In this document: positions 1-13,772 of the stretch, one piece after another
Layout of the letters: each line of letters begins with the position of its first letter
Position numbering within the stretch: the stretch's first letter is position 1
Source of the DNA: Rachycentron canadum
Taxonomy: Eukaryota > Chordata > Actinopteri > Carangiformes > Rachycentridae
Reading direction: 5' to 3'
DNA length: 64,000 nucleotides
NCBI GenBank assembly: GCA_038496675.1
Contig: CM076666.1
Span: forward strand, 11,209,649 to 11,273,648
Notes under the pieces: generated by a model
What the model was told of the DNA's origin: nothing
The model's input: the letters and a program-made list of their open reading frames with translations, nothing else
Databases searched by the model: none
Translations under genes and position numbers: made by a program

Positions 1-496
1 CCCCCCCCCCCCGGCGTATGTGGTCACCATATGTTGCGTTCAAATACATGTCGGTCAAACCAGCTATTCAACAAAAAAAAGGGAGAAAAAAAAAAAGTTC
101 ACTTCAGCCTCCGAGTCGGATTCACCGGGGGCGTCCGAGAGCTCCGGGATCTCTCGCTTAGTAAGAAGAAGACAACTCAAACAGACAAACCAGGGGCAAA
201 ATGGCTATAAAGCCACAGTCACCGGGGTTTATGTAAGGTAAAAATCGGCTAATAAAAAAAAGTGTTTGTCTCCTTTGTTCTCTTTAAATGTGTTGCAAGG
301 TAAAATAGCCAATTTAATCTTTATGATCCATGAAGTCACTGGGTATGTACGAAGACAGCTATTTAAAAAAAAAAAAAAAAAGTCCATTTATTTCCCGGTA
401 GTCCCTAAATGTATCACTAGCTGGTGTGCGTGCCCGCGCGTGCACGCGAAAGGAGGAGTAAACCATTTGCATGTAAGTGGGTGGGACGACAAGACG
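1..496. other. Upstream flank of anxa4, no gene assigned
   Basis: Begins with a run of 12 C. Positions 95-165 are richer in CG than the surroundings and can be read on either strand as a short acidic or Ser-rich segment next to a GT or AG dinucleotide, so an exon fragment of a neighbouring gene is possible. I cannot identify it. Several A-runs occur (near 73-96 and 365-380). The last 100 bases are the proximal promoter of anxa4. Confidence 0.4.
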
Positions 497-503
497 TATA
501 AAG
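497..503 (+). promoter_or_regulatory. anxa4: TATA box of anxa4
   Basis: TATAAAG lies about 70 bases upstream of a good splice donor (GT at 573, context AG|GTAAGG) that ends a short GC-rich leader. A start site about 25-30 bases downstream, near 525-532, would give a noncoding first exon of roughly 45 bases. The match and spacing are seen directly; use as a promoter is inferred. Confidence 0.5.
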
Positions 504-527
504 CTTTACTCACCCGGAGGGGGGCCG

Positions 528-572
528 CTCTACCCTCCTGTCCGACACCTCGCTGACTCCCCTCGTCTCCAG
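528..572 (+). other. anxa4: Probable noncoding first exon of anxa4
   Basis: A GC-rich segment between the TATA box and a consensus splice donor at 573. It contains no start codon in frame with annexin. The first coding exon, from 1754, has its own acceptor (TTTTGTAG), so a 5' leader exon is required upstream. The 5' edge is estimated from the TATA position only. Confidence 0.4.
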
Positions 573-1185
573 GTAAGGACGGGTTAGTTCACGGTCAGTA
601 CTGTTGTCGAGGTCTTTATCTCGTGTTCATTTCTCTTGACAGCTGTGGCGCTGAGACTGAGACCGCCGCCCCTCTGTGAGCAGGGTGTGCCCTCTAACTC
701 AATGCCAAGTTAACCAGAAAACTATTCTGCTTCCTGATTCAATTTTGAAACGATTCATTTTTAAAAACTGATCTCCACTAAGCTTATTGTAGAGTACAGA
801 TGTGTATGTTATTGGTATTGTAATAACAGCATTGGGCCTACAATAAGTTTCAGTCGTTGCCTTTAATGTACAATAGGGGAGGAATACATTTTCACTACTG
901 TTGCTCAGTTCCCAGTAGGTTTGCTGACGTGATCCAAACACTTGAAACCTGTAAAGCTGAAGCTATACAATGTATTTGAGAAGTAAAAACCATAACATAA
1001 CCAGACTTTAAAAAGTCTGACAGGTTCATCTAAATGACAGCTCCATGCACTTAAATAAACAGTGAGCACATTCATACATTCATACAAGTGTGACTTTGTT
1101 GTCTTTACAGTCCATGGTCCATACACATGGTGTATATTTTGGACTCATATTTACATAATTGACCTCTCAGGTGTGGCTGTTGGAT

Positions 1186-1201
1186 CACACACACACACAC
1201 A

Positions 1202-1241
<40 letters not shown>
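1186..1241. repeat. (CA)n microsatellite in anxa4 intron 1
   Basis: Almost pure CA dinucleotide repeat of about 56 bases with one interruption (ATAC near 1207). It lies in the intron between the noncoding leader and the first coding exon. Confidence 0.95.
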
Positions 1242-1243
<2 letters not shown>

Positions 1244-1794
1244 CCATTCAGGTCGTTGTGTTTCAACTCTGTCTTAGTTGGTTAGTTATACAAACTTTTA
1301 ATTGTGCTAAACAGAAGTAAGTCACTTTCATCAACATCTTGGCTGTGGACTTAAACTATCCAGGTCTTGTCAAAATGTTTTTATCTGAATGGATTTTGAC
1401 AGATATATGATAGGTTGATCTTTCCGTGTAGTAAGTGAGGTAAGACAGAACCTCCACTATCTTTTCTCTCAGTGGAGCAATTACACGTGTGTTCAAACAA
1501 ACACTCGCTTAATGAGATTAACTCCTGGGATGCCTGCGCAGACATGAGACACATGAGAGCCCTTGAGCAAATGTGTGCAACAAAGGCCTTGTCTGAGATG
1601 ATGAAGTGCATACAATATTGATCAGAGGTTAATTAGGGTCATGTTTAAGCAGAGACCCTTTTCCTGCCCCTAAACCTGATGCTCCAGGTCATTTCTTCCT
1701 TTTGTGTCCTCATGCAATTAACATATTGGCATTATTTATTTGTCCTTTTGTAGCTTTCTGCATCTCCAATTTGGAAATCCAAACTCTTTCTACA

Positions 1795-4700
1795 ATGGCA
1801 GCGGTAAGTGTGTCCCATAGCTGCTGTTCTACCTGTGCAGCATAATAGAATAAGATTTACATGGATTTGCCTGACGAGTAAAGATTCTGCAATGGACAAT
1901 AGCCTGGTTTATTGTTCCTTGTCTTGAATAGAGTTGGACAGCAATTAGATATAATGTTTAATTTTCAATCAAAATTATATTCTAATGAGATAATTAATAT
2001 TATAAGGTAAAGTCTGAGGTCTGATGTCATGTTTGTTTTGTACTGAACATAAACACAAATTGTGCTGGGAGATTGTAATCAATTTATGTTTAAATTTACT
2101 TTTTCTTTTTAAGTTACTCACAACTCGTCATAATCATATGACTTCGCTGTTCAATGCAGTTGTCAGCAGTTTAATCTTCTTAATTAACGCAAAAAGTCGT
2201 AAAGCTATATATTGATAGTGTGAAAACTTATTTTGATCAGATCATGAGATTTCAACTGAAATTGCCCAACTTTATCTGTGGTCCTGATGTATGTACAAAG
2301 GTTTTCCTCTAATTCTGTCACATGAATAGAAAAATCTTTATCTTTATCATATTAAACTTTCACTTTTCCATTTGCCATAAATGGCATTATTTAGCTTTTA
2401 AATGTCCCTTCCTTATTCATTCATCCACAGTATAGTTCAGTCTAGAGAATCTGTCTCACTTTAACAGATCAATGTGAAAATAGCCTCCTGCTGTTAAACT
2501 CTGCACATACTGTGCCTAATTTATTCTGCACAGTGGAGCTGGACATAAGATACATACCTCCCCTCCACTGAGAAGCTTTGGATCTGTTTCTATGTTCGAC
2601 GGCTGTAATACTGTAATTTCTCATTGTTTTGACCAGATCGGAAACCGTGGAACAGTGACTGAGGCGACTGGTTTTGACCCAGAAGCAGATGCCCAGAGGC
2701 TTAGAGGAGCCATGAAGGGAGCTGGTGAGTGATCCAGCCACTGTCATCCAGAAACCATCATTCAGCTAAAGATACATCTTGAGACTGCCAAGAGAATTAC
2801 TCTTTTCCTCTGCCTGTTTCCTCCTCTCCAGGAAAATTTCAAAACTAAATGCAGAGTTGCTAGGTGCTCGCGTTGTCATGGCAGCGTTAAGTTTGCTATA
2901 ATCCATCCATCCAGTGTGTCCTCGTGCTTTGCCTCACCCTTACACAGCTTCCTTTTCAATCATGACATTATTATGGGGTGCACTGTTCTGAAGCCATGTT
3001 AGCAGGTATTTACTGTCCAAATCTGAACAAACATTCAGGAGTGTGTAACAACACACTTCTCTCTCTCTATCAGCAAACTGTATGACGTGGAATTTTGATA
3101 TTGTTTGGTTCGTGGACATAATCACCATCCCCTGACTCTACTTTGAGCTCTATTGCAAACAGATGGTTTCTGTGCTGAAGTCAACAAACAATGTGTGTTA
3201 GGATCATCTCCAGGGTAGCAGCGCTGGTGTCTGATTCTGTGTTTTATATGTTTTGCTCTTAAATTGATTAGGAATGTGCAACTCCTACAGTTTATAAATG
3301 CAAGAGTAAAAGCAGAGAAGGTTATGGGATTCAATATTTTGATATTTCTTGCAGGCACTGATGAGGCGGCAGTAATTGATGTCCTCGCACACCGTACTGT
3401 CGCCCAAAGGCAGCGCATCAAAGAAGCCTTCAAACAAGCAGTTGGGAAGGTGAGACTTTTGAAATGGCTGCATTCAAAGGCATTAAAGTGATTTTTTTTT
3501 TTTTATCATGAATAAGTGTGCATGAAGCAGAGAATGCAAATTAATGACACGCAGTCATTAGAGAGAGGAGATTACTGGCAGCAGCAGTGGATGTGTCCGC
3601 TCTTAGCCACTTATTCCACTGTATACAAGCTCATCATTTTTCCGCTTAAGATGGAGTTTTGCTCCCTCTATAGCTTTTACTAACATAGCACCAATACTGT
3701 GCAAGTTAACTATTAACTATAAACCATAGATGAGTAGCACCTGTAAACAAAGACCAGGACAGAGACAGCCTTGTTTTCTGTTTGCATCTATAAAAAAAAG
3801 AGGTATGTTTCCAACTGACTCTTTACTTCACGATTATGAGGATCAATTTATTAACTAAAAGGGAAGTCATGGATGTTTATTGAATTGACACAGTGAGTTA
3901 ATGACCAGCTCACAACCCTGTGTCTGTTAAGAGGTCGATAAAGTTATCTGTTAATCTCGGAGCACTGAAGAGAAAGCAGAGCTTGTGAGTGGAGTCCTCG
4001 CAGTCAGAAAGAGTGAGTCATGTTGCACATGCTGACGCCCACATGTGGTTACACAGGCCAGTTGTGTGGAGCAACTTTGTTCACAAAAACTGTGTTCAGA
4101 AATCTCACCCTCTAGCGGACACACAAGTCCTGCTGATGGAAGGTGTGAATGTCCACACTGACAGCACAAGAGCAGAATACATTAAATGACCAAAGTCCTG
4201 TGAATGACTGTTTTCCTGTTAATTCTCCTGTTCCTGCTCCACCCTGCAGGATCTGGCTGATGAACTGTCCTCGGAGCTGAGTGGGAACTTCAGGAGTGTC
4301 GTTCTAGGTCTGCTGATGCTGCCACATGTGTATGATGCCTACGAGCTGAGAAATGCAATGAAGGTCAGTGTTTGTCCTGCCTTTAAAAGATAAGCCTGGA
4401 GAAATTTTTAGTTTCTCTTATTGCCATGGACTCTCCTGAAAAGACCAGAACCACAATGACCAAGTGTAACTAAAGCCTGATTATAGCATAATACTTGTGC
4501 CAAAAACCTCCACTATTGTCCAAAACCTATTAAAAACCCATCAGTGATCCACACTGTTGCACAGTGTGACAAGTTTCCTTATTACAGTCAGCCTGGGCAC
4601 TTTAGTTTATTTTGAATCAATGCCAAATACATTATCATGCTGCTTTAAACACTTGCTAACAAAGCTGAAATTAGTCCCTAACACATACACAGTTTACTCC

Positions 4701-7700
4701 TTTTTGAGTAACATTTACTTTAAACTGTAGTGCTCAGCTAATGTAGCAGGTTATTTTCTAATGACTTTTGAATATATATAGATATACATGTACATAGATT
4801 GATGTATATACATAGAGATATGTGTGATATATCTTCAGTGCATGTAGGAAAGACTACGGCTGCAGGCCACAAAAAGACAAGTGAGATCAGGAAGTATTAG
4901 GAGACACTTTTGGTTTTGAAGGGATTTGTGAGCATTAATTATATAGTATATGACCAGCCTTATCCTTTAAGATAATTCTCGATTTATTGTTTTAACACCT
5001 CCATACTGTTTCATCACAGGGGGCTGGAACAGAGGAGGCTTGTCTCATCGATATTCTTGCTTCAAGGACAAATGCTGAAATAAAAACTATCAATGCGTTC
5101 TACAAGAAAGGTAACTGTAGTATCTGTGACATCAGGTTGTGGTGTACCTGGTATATCTGAACGTCCCCTGATACCTATGGGATATGCATGATATCTGATA
5201 TTCTGTACCACTGACTAAGCATTACTACAAAACAGTAGATGGCATAAATTATTCACAAAAGCCATTGCAGCTCTCTATGGTCATTGATTGTCTGCTTATA
5301 TGCTCTTATGTGGTTGCACTGACCGTATCCTGCAAGTAAGTAGCTTTGCCTTTTAATGCTTGTAAAGGAGTTTGTGGATTTAAATGACAACACAATGAAT
5401 ATTAATGGAAGCTCATTTTGCTGATCCCATAGAAAGTCTGGCTAGGAACTCTTTAAACCTGCCATAAACATTTTTTTTATTTCAAAATATAGTCACAGGA
5501 CTCTGAGCTCATTGTTTTGATTTTAAAGGATCCTTCACACAGTAGAATCATTTTCTAATTGACTGGTGAATGAAGTTCAGCATGTAGCAAAGATATCTTT
5601 CTCATGAGTTTATGAAGACCAAAACAAAGCTAAAAAGAGAGTGAATATTGGTTTTATATTGATAAGATGATTGCTACATTTGCCAACCATGTGAGCCAGT
5701 GTGTATAGCCATATACATTCATATACATGTAGCATGTAGTGTGTGGTGGCTCTCGGCTTGTTTTGATGCCTCCCACCAGTCAAAACCGAACAGGTATTTG
5801 TATTATAACTTGTTTTCTCTGTGGCAGAATATGAAAAAGACCTGGAAGATGCTGTGTGTGGAGACACATCTGGAATGTTTCAGAGAGTTTTGGTCTCTTT
5901 ACTGACAGTAAGCAAACATCAGCCCATAACTTCTCTCAGCTTAGGCCAATGTAAATGTTTTAAAGGCACATTATTATTGATCATATTAAATGTAAATTAA
6001 AATTAAATTTGATTTAAAAAAGAAAGAAGGGGGAAAAAAAGGATTAGGAGTTTCCTTTTAATTTAGTATTAATTTGTAATCAGTGTTTTTTCAAGAAGAG
6101 TTGTTAAATATTAACGGGAAGTTGGGGTGATAACTTTTCTCAGTTTCTGTTTGTTTAGGAACAAGGAAGAATAATCACTTCTGTATCATTTAAGTCAGTT
6201 TTTTTCTTCTTCTGTCTTTTTCTTCCAACAGGAACCAATTCTGCACTTACATTACCTTAAGCTACTGTGTTTTCTACATTACAGGCTGGTCGGGATGAAA
6301 ACGATAAAGTGGACGAGGCCCAGGCTGTTCAAGATGCCAAGGTAAAGGTTCAGATCTGTTGACAAAATTATATGTGAAGTTATGATTCCATGTATGAATT
6401 TTTTTTTTTTTTTCATTCCTGTGATTGTAGGAAATCTATGAGGCTGGTGAGGCTCGATGGGGCACAGACGAGGTTAAATTCCTCACCGTGCTTTGTGTGA
6501 GGAACCGAAACCATCTGTTGCGAGGTACTTTTTAAAATCTACTCAACATATATCCATTTGGTTTTTAGTATTTTGTGTCATGTGATTTTTGTGACATTTC
6601 CTTTTACCGAAAGTGGCTCCAGAAGTCATGAGGACTTTTTACTGACCCCTTGTGGGAGTTTCAGGAGCAAAGTCACTTTTTGTTGAAACACCATTGATTC
6701 AAGTTGTGTGTAGTGTCATGACCTCAATAAGGGAAAACAGCGTGTTCAGATGTGTTTATTCTTTAACTTAATGACATTATAATTAACTTAACTGTATTAT
6801 ATTATTGTATTGTTTCCTCCTTCAGTGTTTGAGGAGTATCAGAAGATTTCAGGAAGAGACATTGAGGACAGCATTAAGAGGGAGATGTCTGGCTGTCTGG
6901 AGGACGTCTTCCTGGCCATAGGTGTGTCTTTTCTGTGACTTGCTCTTACAAATAGGTGTCAGTCGTCACTTTGTAGAGATTTAACCCTGTTAATGAAAGC
7001 TGTTCACATTCAAGTTCAAATGAGCACAGACAAAGAAGCTAAAACCCACAGTTCACATTTTGTAAACGGAAAATACTGTACAGTATAGTACTTTCTGCTG
7101 GTTTACCAGGTCGGAAATTTAGTGAAGAAATGCAGTGTAGGGTCTGCCTGACAACTACGTATAAACCAATAAGATAAGGAACTCTTCGACCATAGAGCAA
7201 GAGGATCTAGTATGGCGGCTGACACGATGGAAACACCCTTGTAATTTTATGTAATCCCATAGAATAAATACTAATGTTACTAATCTGCTATTGAGCTTTT
7301 TGCTCTCATTGTGTGGTAGATCTACTCTGAAAATGATACTGAGCCCTTACGTTTTTCACTGCACTTTTAGGTCAAAATAGGAGCCAGACGTTTCAGTCCA
7401 TGTTATACAGCTGCACTTACTGTTGTGAAAGTGTTGCATCTCATGTGCTGGGATTTGTTTTTGCGTTGCAGTGAAATGCATGAGGAGCAAGCCAGCTTTC
7501 TTTGCAGAGCGTTTATACAAATCAATGAAGGTAAATATTTCATATTTACTGGAACTACTATACTGGGATGTGTAGCCATTGATAAACATTCAATTAATGT
7601 ACAAATTATCTATGATTTTCCAATCTCCTTCCTAATCTAGATGTATTCAGTTAAAATGTATATATTGAATTTGAACTTGTGTATTAAATGATTGGGATGA

Positions 7701-8597
7701 TGCATTATTACTAGTTTTCAGCTCTTGTGCTAGTTTGACTTTTACATACACAGTATAATTAAAGTATACAACTTAAATTGTCATAAAACCACAGTAAATT
7801 ACAAATATGGAAAAACATATCTTCCATTCTTTTGTATTTCTGTCCATGTGATAGCAGTGATTTTTTTAATCTAATCAATGTAATTGTACCTTTTCCTCAA
7901 AAGATGCATCACAAACATGTTTTCATTCCATTCAGCATTGTTAAATCTACAGGAAACTATAGTTAAACACAATTACAGTACTTACTGTGCAGCAGGCACA
8001 AGAAAAGCACACTGATGCTATCATAGTTCATAATTCAAAGTTGAACACTGTATGAATTATTTCTTTCTTGTGGCAGGGGCTGGGCACCACCGACAGTGTC
8101 CTCATTAGAATAATGGTGTCCAGGGCTGAGATTGACATGTTGGATATCAAGGCGCAGTTCCTGAAGATGTATGGCAAGACTCTCTACTCTTTCATCAAGG
8201 TGAGCACCGGATACTAGAGGGGAGGAGATACTGTAGTCAGTAAAGGCTTTGCAATACATCAACTGTGATATAATGATAATTGAAATTTTTTGTGATGCTT
8301 TGATACAGCATTTAACTGTGATGAGGCTGTAATTTATCTCTGCTTTTCTTTCATTTGATTGGCCAAAGTATCATCTTTGGGAAACATTAAATCACGTTAT
8401 GTGTTTGTTTTTTTTAATCTGAATAAAACTATCACAGAGGGTTTTTTTTTTTTTTTATCATTTTGGCTCTATAAGAGTGGTTGCAGTTATTCCCAACACC
8501 AGTCCTTTAAAGTCTTACAGATCTTTCTCTCACTGTGCAGGGAGACACATCTGGTGACTATCGCAAAATCCTGCTGGAGCTATGTGGAGGCGAGTAA
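1795..8597 (+). CDS. anxa4: Annexin A4, 12 coding exons, 320 aa
   Basis: Ca2+-dependent phospholipid-binding protein that acts on the cytosolic face of membranes. Coding exons: 1795-1803, 2637-2724, 3355-3449, 4250-4363, 5020-5110, 5828-5907, 6285-6341, 6431-6524, 6826-6921, 7472-7530, 8077-8199, 8541-8597. All junctions are GT/AG and the phases agree; they sum to 963 nt with a TAA stop. Four annexin repeats are visible. Type II Ca2+ loops: GAGT at residues 31-34, GAGT at 103-106, a repeat-3 loop with WGTD at 188-191, and GLGT at 262-265, each followed about 40 residues on by an acidic cap (for example GDTSG). The N-terminus is short, as in the A4 subfamily, and exon 1 carries only Met-Ala-Ala. 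The match to human ANXA4 from memory is close throughout (VKFLTVLC, SRAEIDMLDI, ending in LCGGE). Length equals the mammalian protein. A5 or A3 is less likely. Confidence 0.95.
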
Positions 8598-8758
8598 AAG
8601 AAACATCAGGACTGCATCCAGCTCTGTCTCTACTCTGTGAACTCATCATGAGCTAACTTTCTGTTGATGACTTCTCCGTATCTTCCATTTTCTTATTCCA
8701 TGGCCTTTACATTTCACTGATTGACCAAAGTGCCTTTGTTTTACCATTTGTAATACCA

Positions 8759-8764
8759 ATTAAA
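8759..8764 (+). terminator. anxa4: Poly(A) signal of anxa4
   Basis: ATTAAA lies 162 bases past the anxa4 stop. It is followed about 25-40 bases on by a T/G-rich stretch (GTGTCTGTGTTTTTGTT), the usual downstream element. It is a one-base variant of the canonical hexamer. Confidence 0.6.
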
Positions 8765-11639
8765 CCAAAGACCAGTGACCTTTTACACGTGTCTGTGTTT
8801 TTGTTATTGATTATGTGTTAAGGATTGATTTATGGTGTTAGTTAGAGAGAAATATATACACTCCACATCTTTAAAAACATAAAATATTAATTGTCATTGG
8901 CCTCCAGTTCCTACTCTTGTTACAACCCAACATTTTCATCACTGTCCGATCAGTGAAGTCCATTTGCTTAATTAGTTGCAGTTCCTTATTTGTTGAGTCA
9001 GCTCTGTGTTGTTTGACTTAATTACATTAACAGGATGCTAACCTTATTTGGGAAGGCAGTAAACTGGGCTCTAATCAATTTAAGGAGGATGTCCCATAGC
9101 TCATACAAACTTATAGCTCCATCACAGAGCAATAAGCCTGGGAAATAACATGTAGTGGTGATAATCAAGGTGACCACTAGGTGGAAGCAAAATAGCTTTG
9201 TGGCAGCTGGGGGAGCAGCAGTGCTGGAGATGAATATTTGTGAATAGTTCAGTGCTCAGTGTCATGTTTTTAATTAACTATGATTCAACTGCAATTTTGT
9301 CAGAATAAAAAGATCCTTTACTGTCTTTTGGACAACATAAGCCTGACTCCTCTCTACTGAACCTGCCATGTGTTGTACACAGACTTTAGGATTAAACAAG
9401 TTCTGGCTTTACAGCAAAACACTCATCCCTCGAGCTCCTAACACACACTAAACTGATTATTTATCATATTCAACAGATGAACAACAACCATGTGTGTGTG
9501 TCTGCTGATCAAGGTTGATGTATCAACACAATGATTTTTGTCTGTTTACTCTTACTTGCACCAACTGTAGTGTCTAGTAATTTTTCAAATCTCTTATATA
9601 ACAGGAGAATAGTATCAGTATGACATTCAAACAAAATGCTTTTGAACTTTTCTAAATAGTTGCCTTATGTTCAGTTTAAGTAATTTCACAAGCACCTGCA
9701 TTTATTGGACTTTATTGTGCAAAATCTATTCATCCAACACAAAGTGGATTTGTTTTTTCATTGTGCACTGTAAAACATGATGTAATTAAAACATTTTAAA
9801 AGAACATTTCAATAGGACTGACATAAATCATGTTGATGAACCAGAAATGTGTCCCCCCCGAAGGAAAGCACTTACTCAATCAAACGATTCTTGATGCTCA
9901 GATTGCATAGCCAAGGTTTGGAGTGTCTCATTTTATATGTCTGCACACTCACTTTTAATTAAAAACAACCAAGGTTTGCAACGTGTGGGACATCCTTGAT
10001 AAATGTAAGCAAACCCTTGCAGTGTATAAGACAGTTTAGGACAAAGTAGGGACAGCAATGATTCAAGCAATGTATTGAACACAAGGTCACACCGTTTGTC
10101 CGCATTCATTTTCAGAGATTTACAAATCCTGAATAGATGTGCATATTTCACATCAACAGAATTAACCTGTGTGGTAACTACACTAAACCAGCTGGCTGCC
10201 AACATATGTAGCAGACCATGTTTGTAAGCCTGCTATCTTCCAAGTTTTATTATAAACACTGAGGTTTTCTCTTCCAGAGAAATCAGAGAACAGACTATCT
10301 AATTTTAATTGCTCACACAAAGCAACAGCACAAAGTTTTCTCCTCCACATTTAACTCACACTGCAAATCTGAGGACAGTTTCAGGTTCCTGAGTTGCATG
10401 ATCACAAAGAGGAAACACACGCTAAAATACGTGGCAAGATCTATGGGATGAATCCCATTCATCAATGCATTGTGCAGGGAGTCAGAACATGAAGAAGGTG
10501 GACAAACAACTGGGAAGACAGTGTCAGACAGAAGACAGGCCTTTGTTCTCATCACGGCAGACAGCAGACATCAAGGAAAGGAGAATCAAGGGAAGTGTGC
10601 GGTGGAGAGTCTAAAAGACAGGGTGGAAGGAGACAGAGGTGAGGCCTTCAGCCAGCACAGGCCTTTTCCAAAGCACTGAGTAGAATAGAAATTCATTCAA
10701 AGAAATGCACATTAAAAGATTCATGTCTTTTCTTGTGCAAACTAGTTTTAAACAATGATCAAGGCTAAAATTCTTTCTCAGTAAACCACTGACTGATGCT
10801 TAATGCAAACGCTGAAATTCAAAGAACTCACTAAAAAGGAAATACTAGCCTCCACTTTAGATGGCAGCATCCGGTGAATGTGATAAATGATGAGCCAAGG
10901 CTGATACAGAAAACGCAGAGGATGACAGGCAGTATCAAAACATGCCAGTATGTTTCCTGTTCTCAGGAAGATGTCAGCTTCAGTCTTCTTGTCACATCAT
11001 GTTCAGGATGTACACTTATAGCTTAAGGGCAAGCTAAAGGAAATGTATAATTAATGTCCAAGTTATATAAACAAGCGAACATCACTCTCTGATTTGACAC
11101 TGAGAGCACCATAGCCAATAAATGTTGAATTTTCAAGTTTTTCAAAAGAAATCAGATCAGCCTCGGAGGTATCCCTCAGAGCACCCACAACATATTAAAT
11201 CAAATTCATTGAAATAAAAAAAGCAAAAAATTAAGTTGAATTCAAATGTTAAAACAGGAAAGGGGGCTTTAAAGAGCTTAAGCTTAAGAGAGTGTCATCA
11301 ACATTGAGTAATGTGTGAAGGCAACCAACTCCAACTCATATGAAAATCTCAAAATATTGGCAGTGAACATCTGACCCTGTAACAACACAGAGACTAAATA
11401 ATTTGCACTTTATTTTAACAATAAGCAGTGGAATGTCTTTTTCTTCTGACAGGGCAGAGGTCATTTGTTGATTCATTGTCTGTCTCTCAACTCACTTTCC
11501 TTTTTATTTCACCTGTTGCTAACCGTTAATTTATAGGCAATAGTATGATTTTTAATCATTGAATAAAATGTTTAAAGACATTTTTAAAATAGTGTCTTCA
11601 GGGATTATTTTTGTTTAAAAATAATACTTGTTAATGGTA

Positions 11640-11905
11640 TTTATAATTACATCTTTTCACCAAAATTGTGCTGTATGCCCGCTTGCAATACCTTCACAGT
11701 CCACCAGTAGGCCATGGTCCTCAGATTGGGAACCACTGGGTAGGGGGAAGATTCAAACATGCTTTGTTGAGTAATTTTCCTGATCACAAGAGGGTGTTTA
11801 TTATCAGATATTGTGCTCTGGTGTAGACCTTCAATCACCATTTGCTGTGACACACGCTGTGACAAAAGCCTCTGCAGTGATGAAGATGAACTAAGCAAGT
11901 TCATC
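11640..11905 (-). repeat. Possible degenerate interspersed repeat
   Basis: Read on the minus strand, 11690-11745 gives a phrase of the form 'agtggttcccaatctgagga' followed by 'ctggtggactgtgaag'. Similar phrases recur in old DNA-transposon-derived repeats of vertebrates. Boundaries are guessed and no terminal repeats or target-site duplication were seen. Confidence 0.3.
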
Positions 11906-13519
11906 TTAAAGTGCTAATAAAACTGAAACTGTAAAGATCTACACCTCCATGATAACTGTTTGAAAAGTTGTTAAAAACTCATATTTTTTCTGTATTTTAG
12001 ACTTCAGTGGTGTGAAAAAATAATTGTGAAATATAAGTAGGGCAAAGGACTGCCAGTTTCATCACCCACTTCATGAATTTCTTCATCCTTTTCAGAGTGA
12101 ATTTTGATTGAACTACATATATCTACACTACGCCATGTGTTTCTTAGACACTATAAAATAATCAGTACAGAGAAAGAAATGTTTCATTAAAGGGACTAAG
12201 TTGGGCTCCTGCTTTTGCCGAAAATGACTATGATTATAATCAGTTATATATAGTATAGTATAATGGCCATAATTTATATAATTAATGAGCTTTGTTTAAA
12301 GCAAGAATAGATGGTATTACATCACCTGAAATGTGGTCCATGGGCTTTCTTATTATTCAGTGTCTTCCTCCTCTATATCGATCTACTTCTTCAATCTGGT
12401 CCAATGTCCCACAGTCAGATTAAAGTAATTTATAACAGGAAAGTAGTATTTGTTAGTAGTTAGTTGTGTTTATAGATTAAAACTTAAAAAGATACAAAAT
12501 TATTTGAATTCAATTAACCAAAAAACCCTTTTAAGTACATATTTTTCTCCAGAAAACATAAAAGAAAATAAATCATACAACGTGTCTGGAGACACAAACA
12601 TCTTGTGTAAATACAAAAAATACATCTGAAGAGCACATTGGATGTGTATATGCCTGTAGCAACCATAATTAAAATCATAACACAAACAAACAAAAGGCTT
12701 TTTTCTGTTTGACCACAGGGAGATTATGCAGAAATTTACACAACACAGTAAAAGATCAGTGACTCAGGCAGGTGGAGGGAAGTTCTCTGTACAAAGAAAA
12801 GTCAGATGGGACAGATGGGATTTTGAAACTCACTGAGACTAGAGATACAGAATTGTTTCTGCTGAAACTGTCTTTTCTTTGAAATTGGAGCTTTCTATGT
12901 AAATAAGCTCCTGTCAGCCTCCTCATTTGTGGAATAATAAAAATTTCCTGTTATCCTCAGCTTTCCTACAGATAATGGTTGCAATCTGTAAACTTTCTTT
13001 TAATTCCCACATTCAGCTCTCACAACTTGAACATTTGATAATTCATTCAATCTGTCATTTTGTACCTCACTGCAACCTATAGGCATAACCAACACAGAAA
13101 ATAGATACTAAGGAAATTACATTTCCACAGATGAGTAAAAAGATAAAAGGATGAACTTGACTGGTGACTGGACTGAAACACTGTGAGCTATTCCAAGGAT
13201 AGAGCATGTGTTGGCCCCTGGAGAGAGAGACTGACTGACTGACTGACTGGTGGTTGGTCAGAGAGCTACTGATAACACAACCATTAATATGGAACAGTGT
13301 CTGGAAAAACATCGGGAGGACAAAGCTGTTGTTATGAAGTTGAATACAATGAAATCCAAAGCTCAACTGCTGCTATTTGCACATATGAGTACAAATATAA
13401 TGACCTGGAATACAAATGTTATACCAACTGTATGTAGAGAGTGAGAGAATGAAAGGGGAATATTGGTTTAAAATCCCATGACAACTGCTGGGTAAGACTG
13501 AAATTCATGGGCAATACCT

Positions 13520-13520
<1 letters not shown>

Positions 13521-13572
<52 letters not shown>
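13521..13572. repeat. (CA)n microsatellite
   Basis: Pure CA repeat of 52 bases in the spacer between anxa4 and prlhr2. Confidence 0.95.
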
Positions 13573-13575
<3 letters not shown>

Positions 13576-13751
13576 CACACTACTATCAACTTACTGACCT
13601 GAATACCTTTATCTTCATTTGCCATGCAGAAATAGATTAGGAAATGTCACAATCGACAATATTATTTCAATGCAAAACACATTTTCTCACATACTTTTCA
13701 CTTCTGACCAAACAAACAGGTTTGATTAAATGTTCTAACAGTCTGAGAAAT

Positions 13752-13772
13752 TACTGTATACTGTATACAGTA
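13752..13772. repeat. Short perfect palindrome
   Basis: TACTGTATAC and GTATACAGTA are 10-base inverted arms separated by one T. It is too small and AT-rich to call a hairpin RNA; probably a simple-sequence palindrome. Confidence 0.7.

Noticed and set aside
1062..1277. 71-residue open frame with a Thr-His run
   Set aside because: Produced by the CA microsatellite; no splice context or homology.
13419..13625. Open frame with a Cys-Val run
   Set aside because: Translation of the CA microsatellite on the minus strand.
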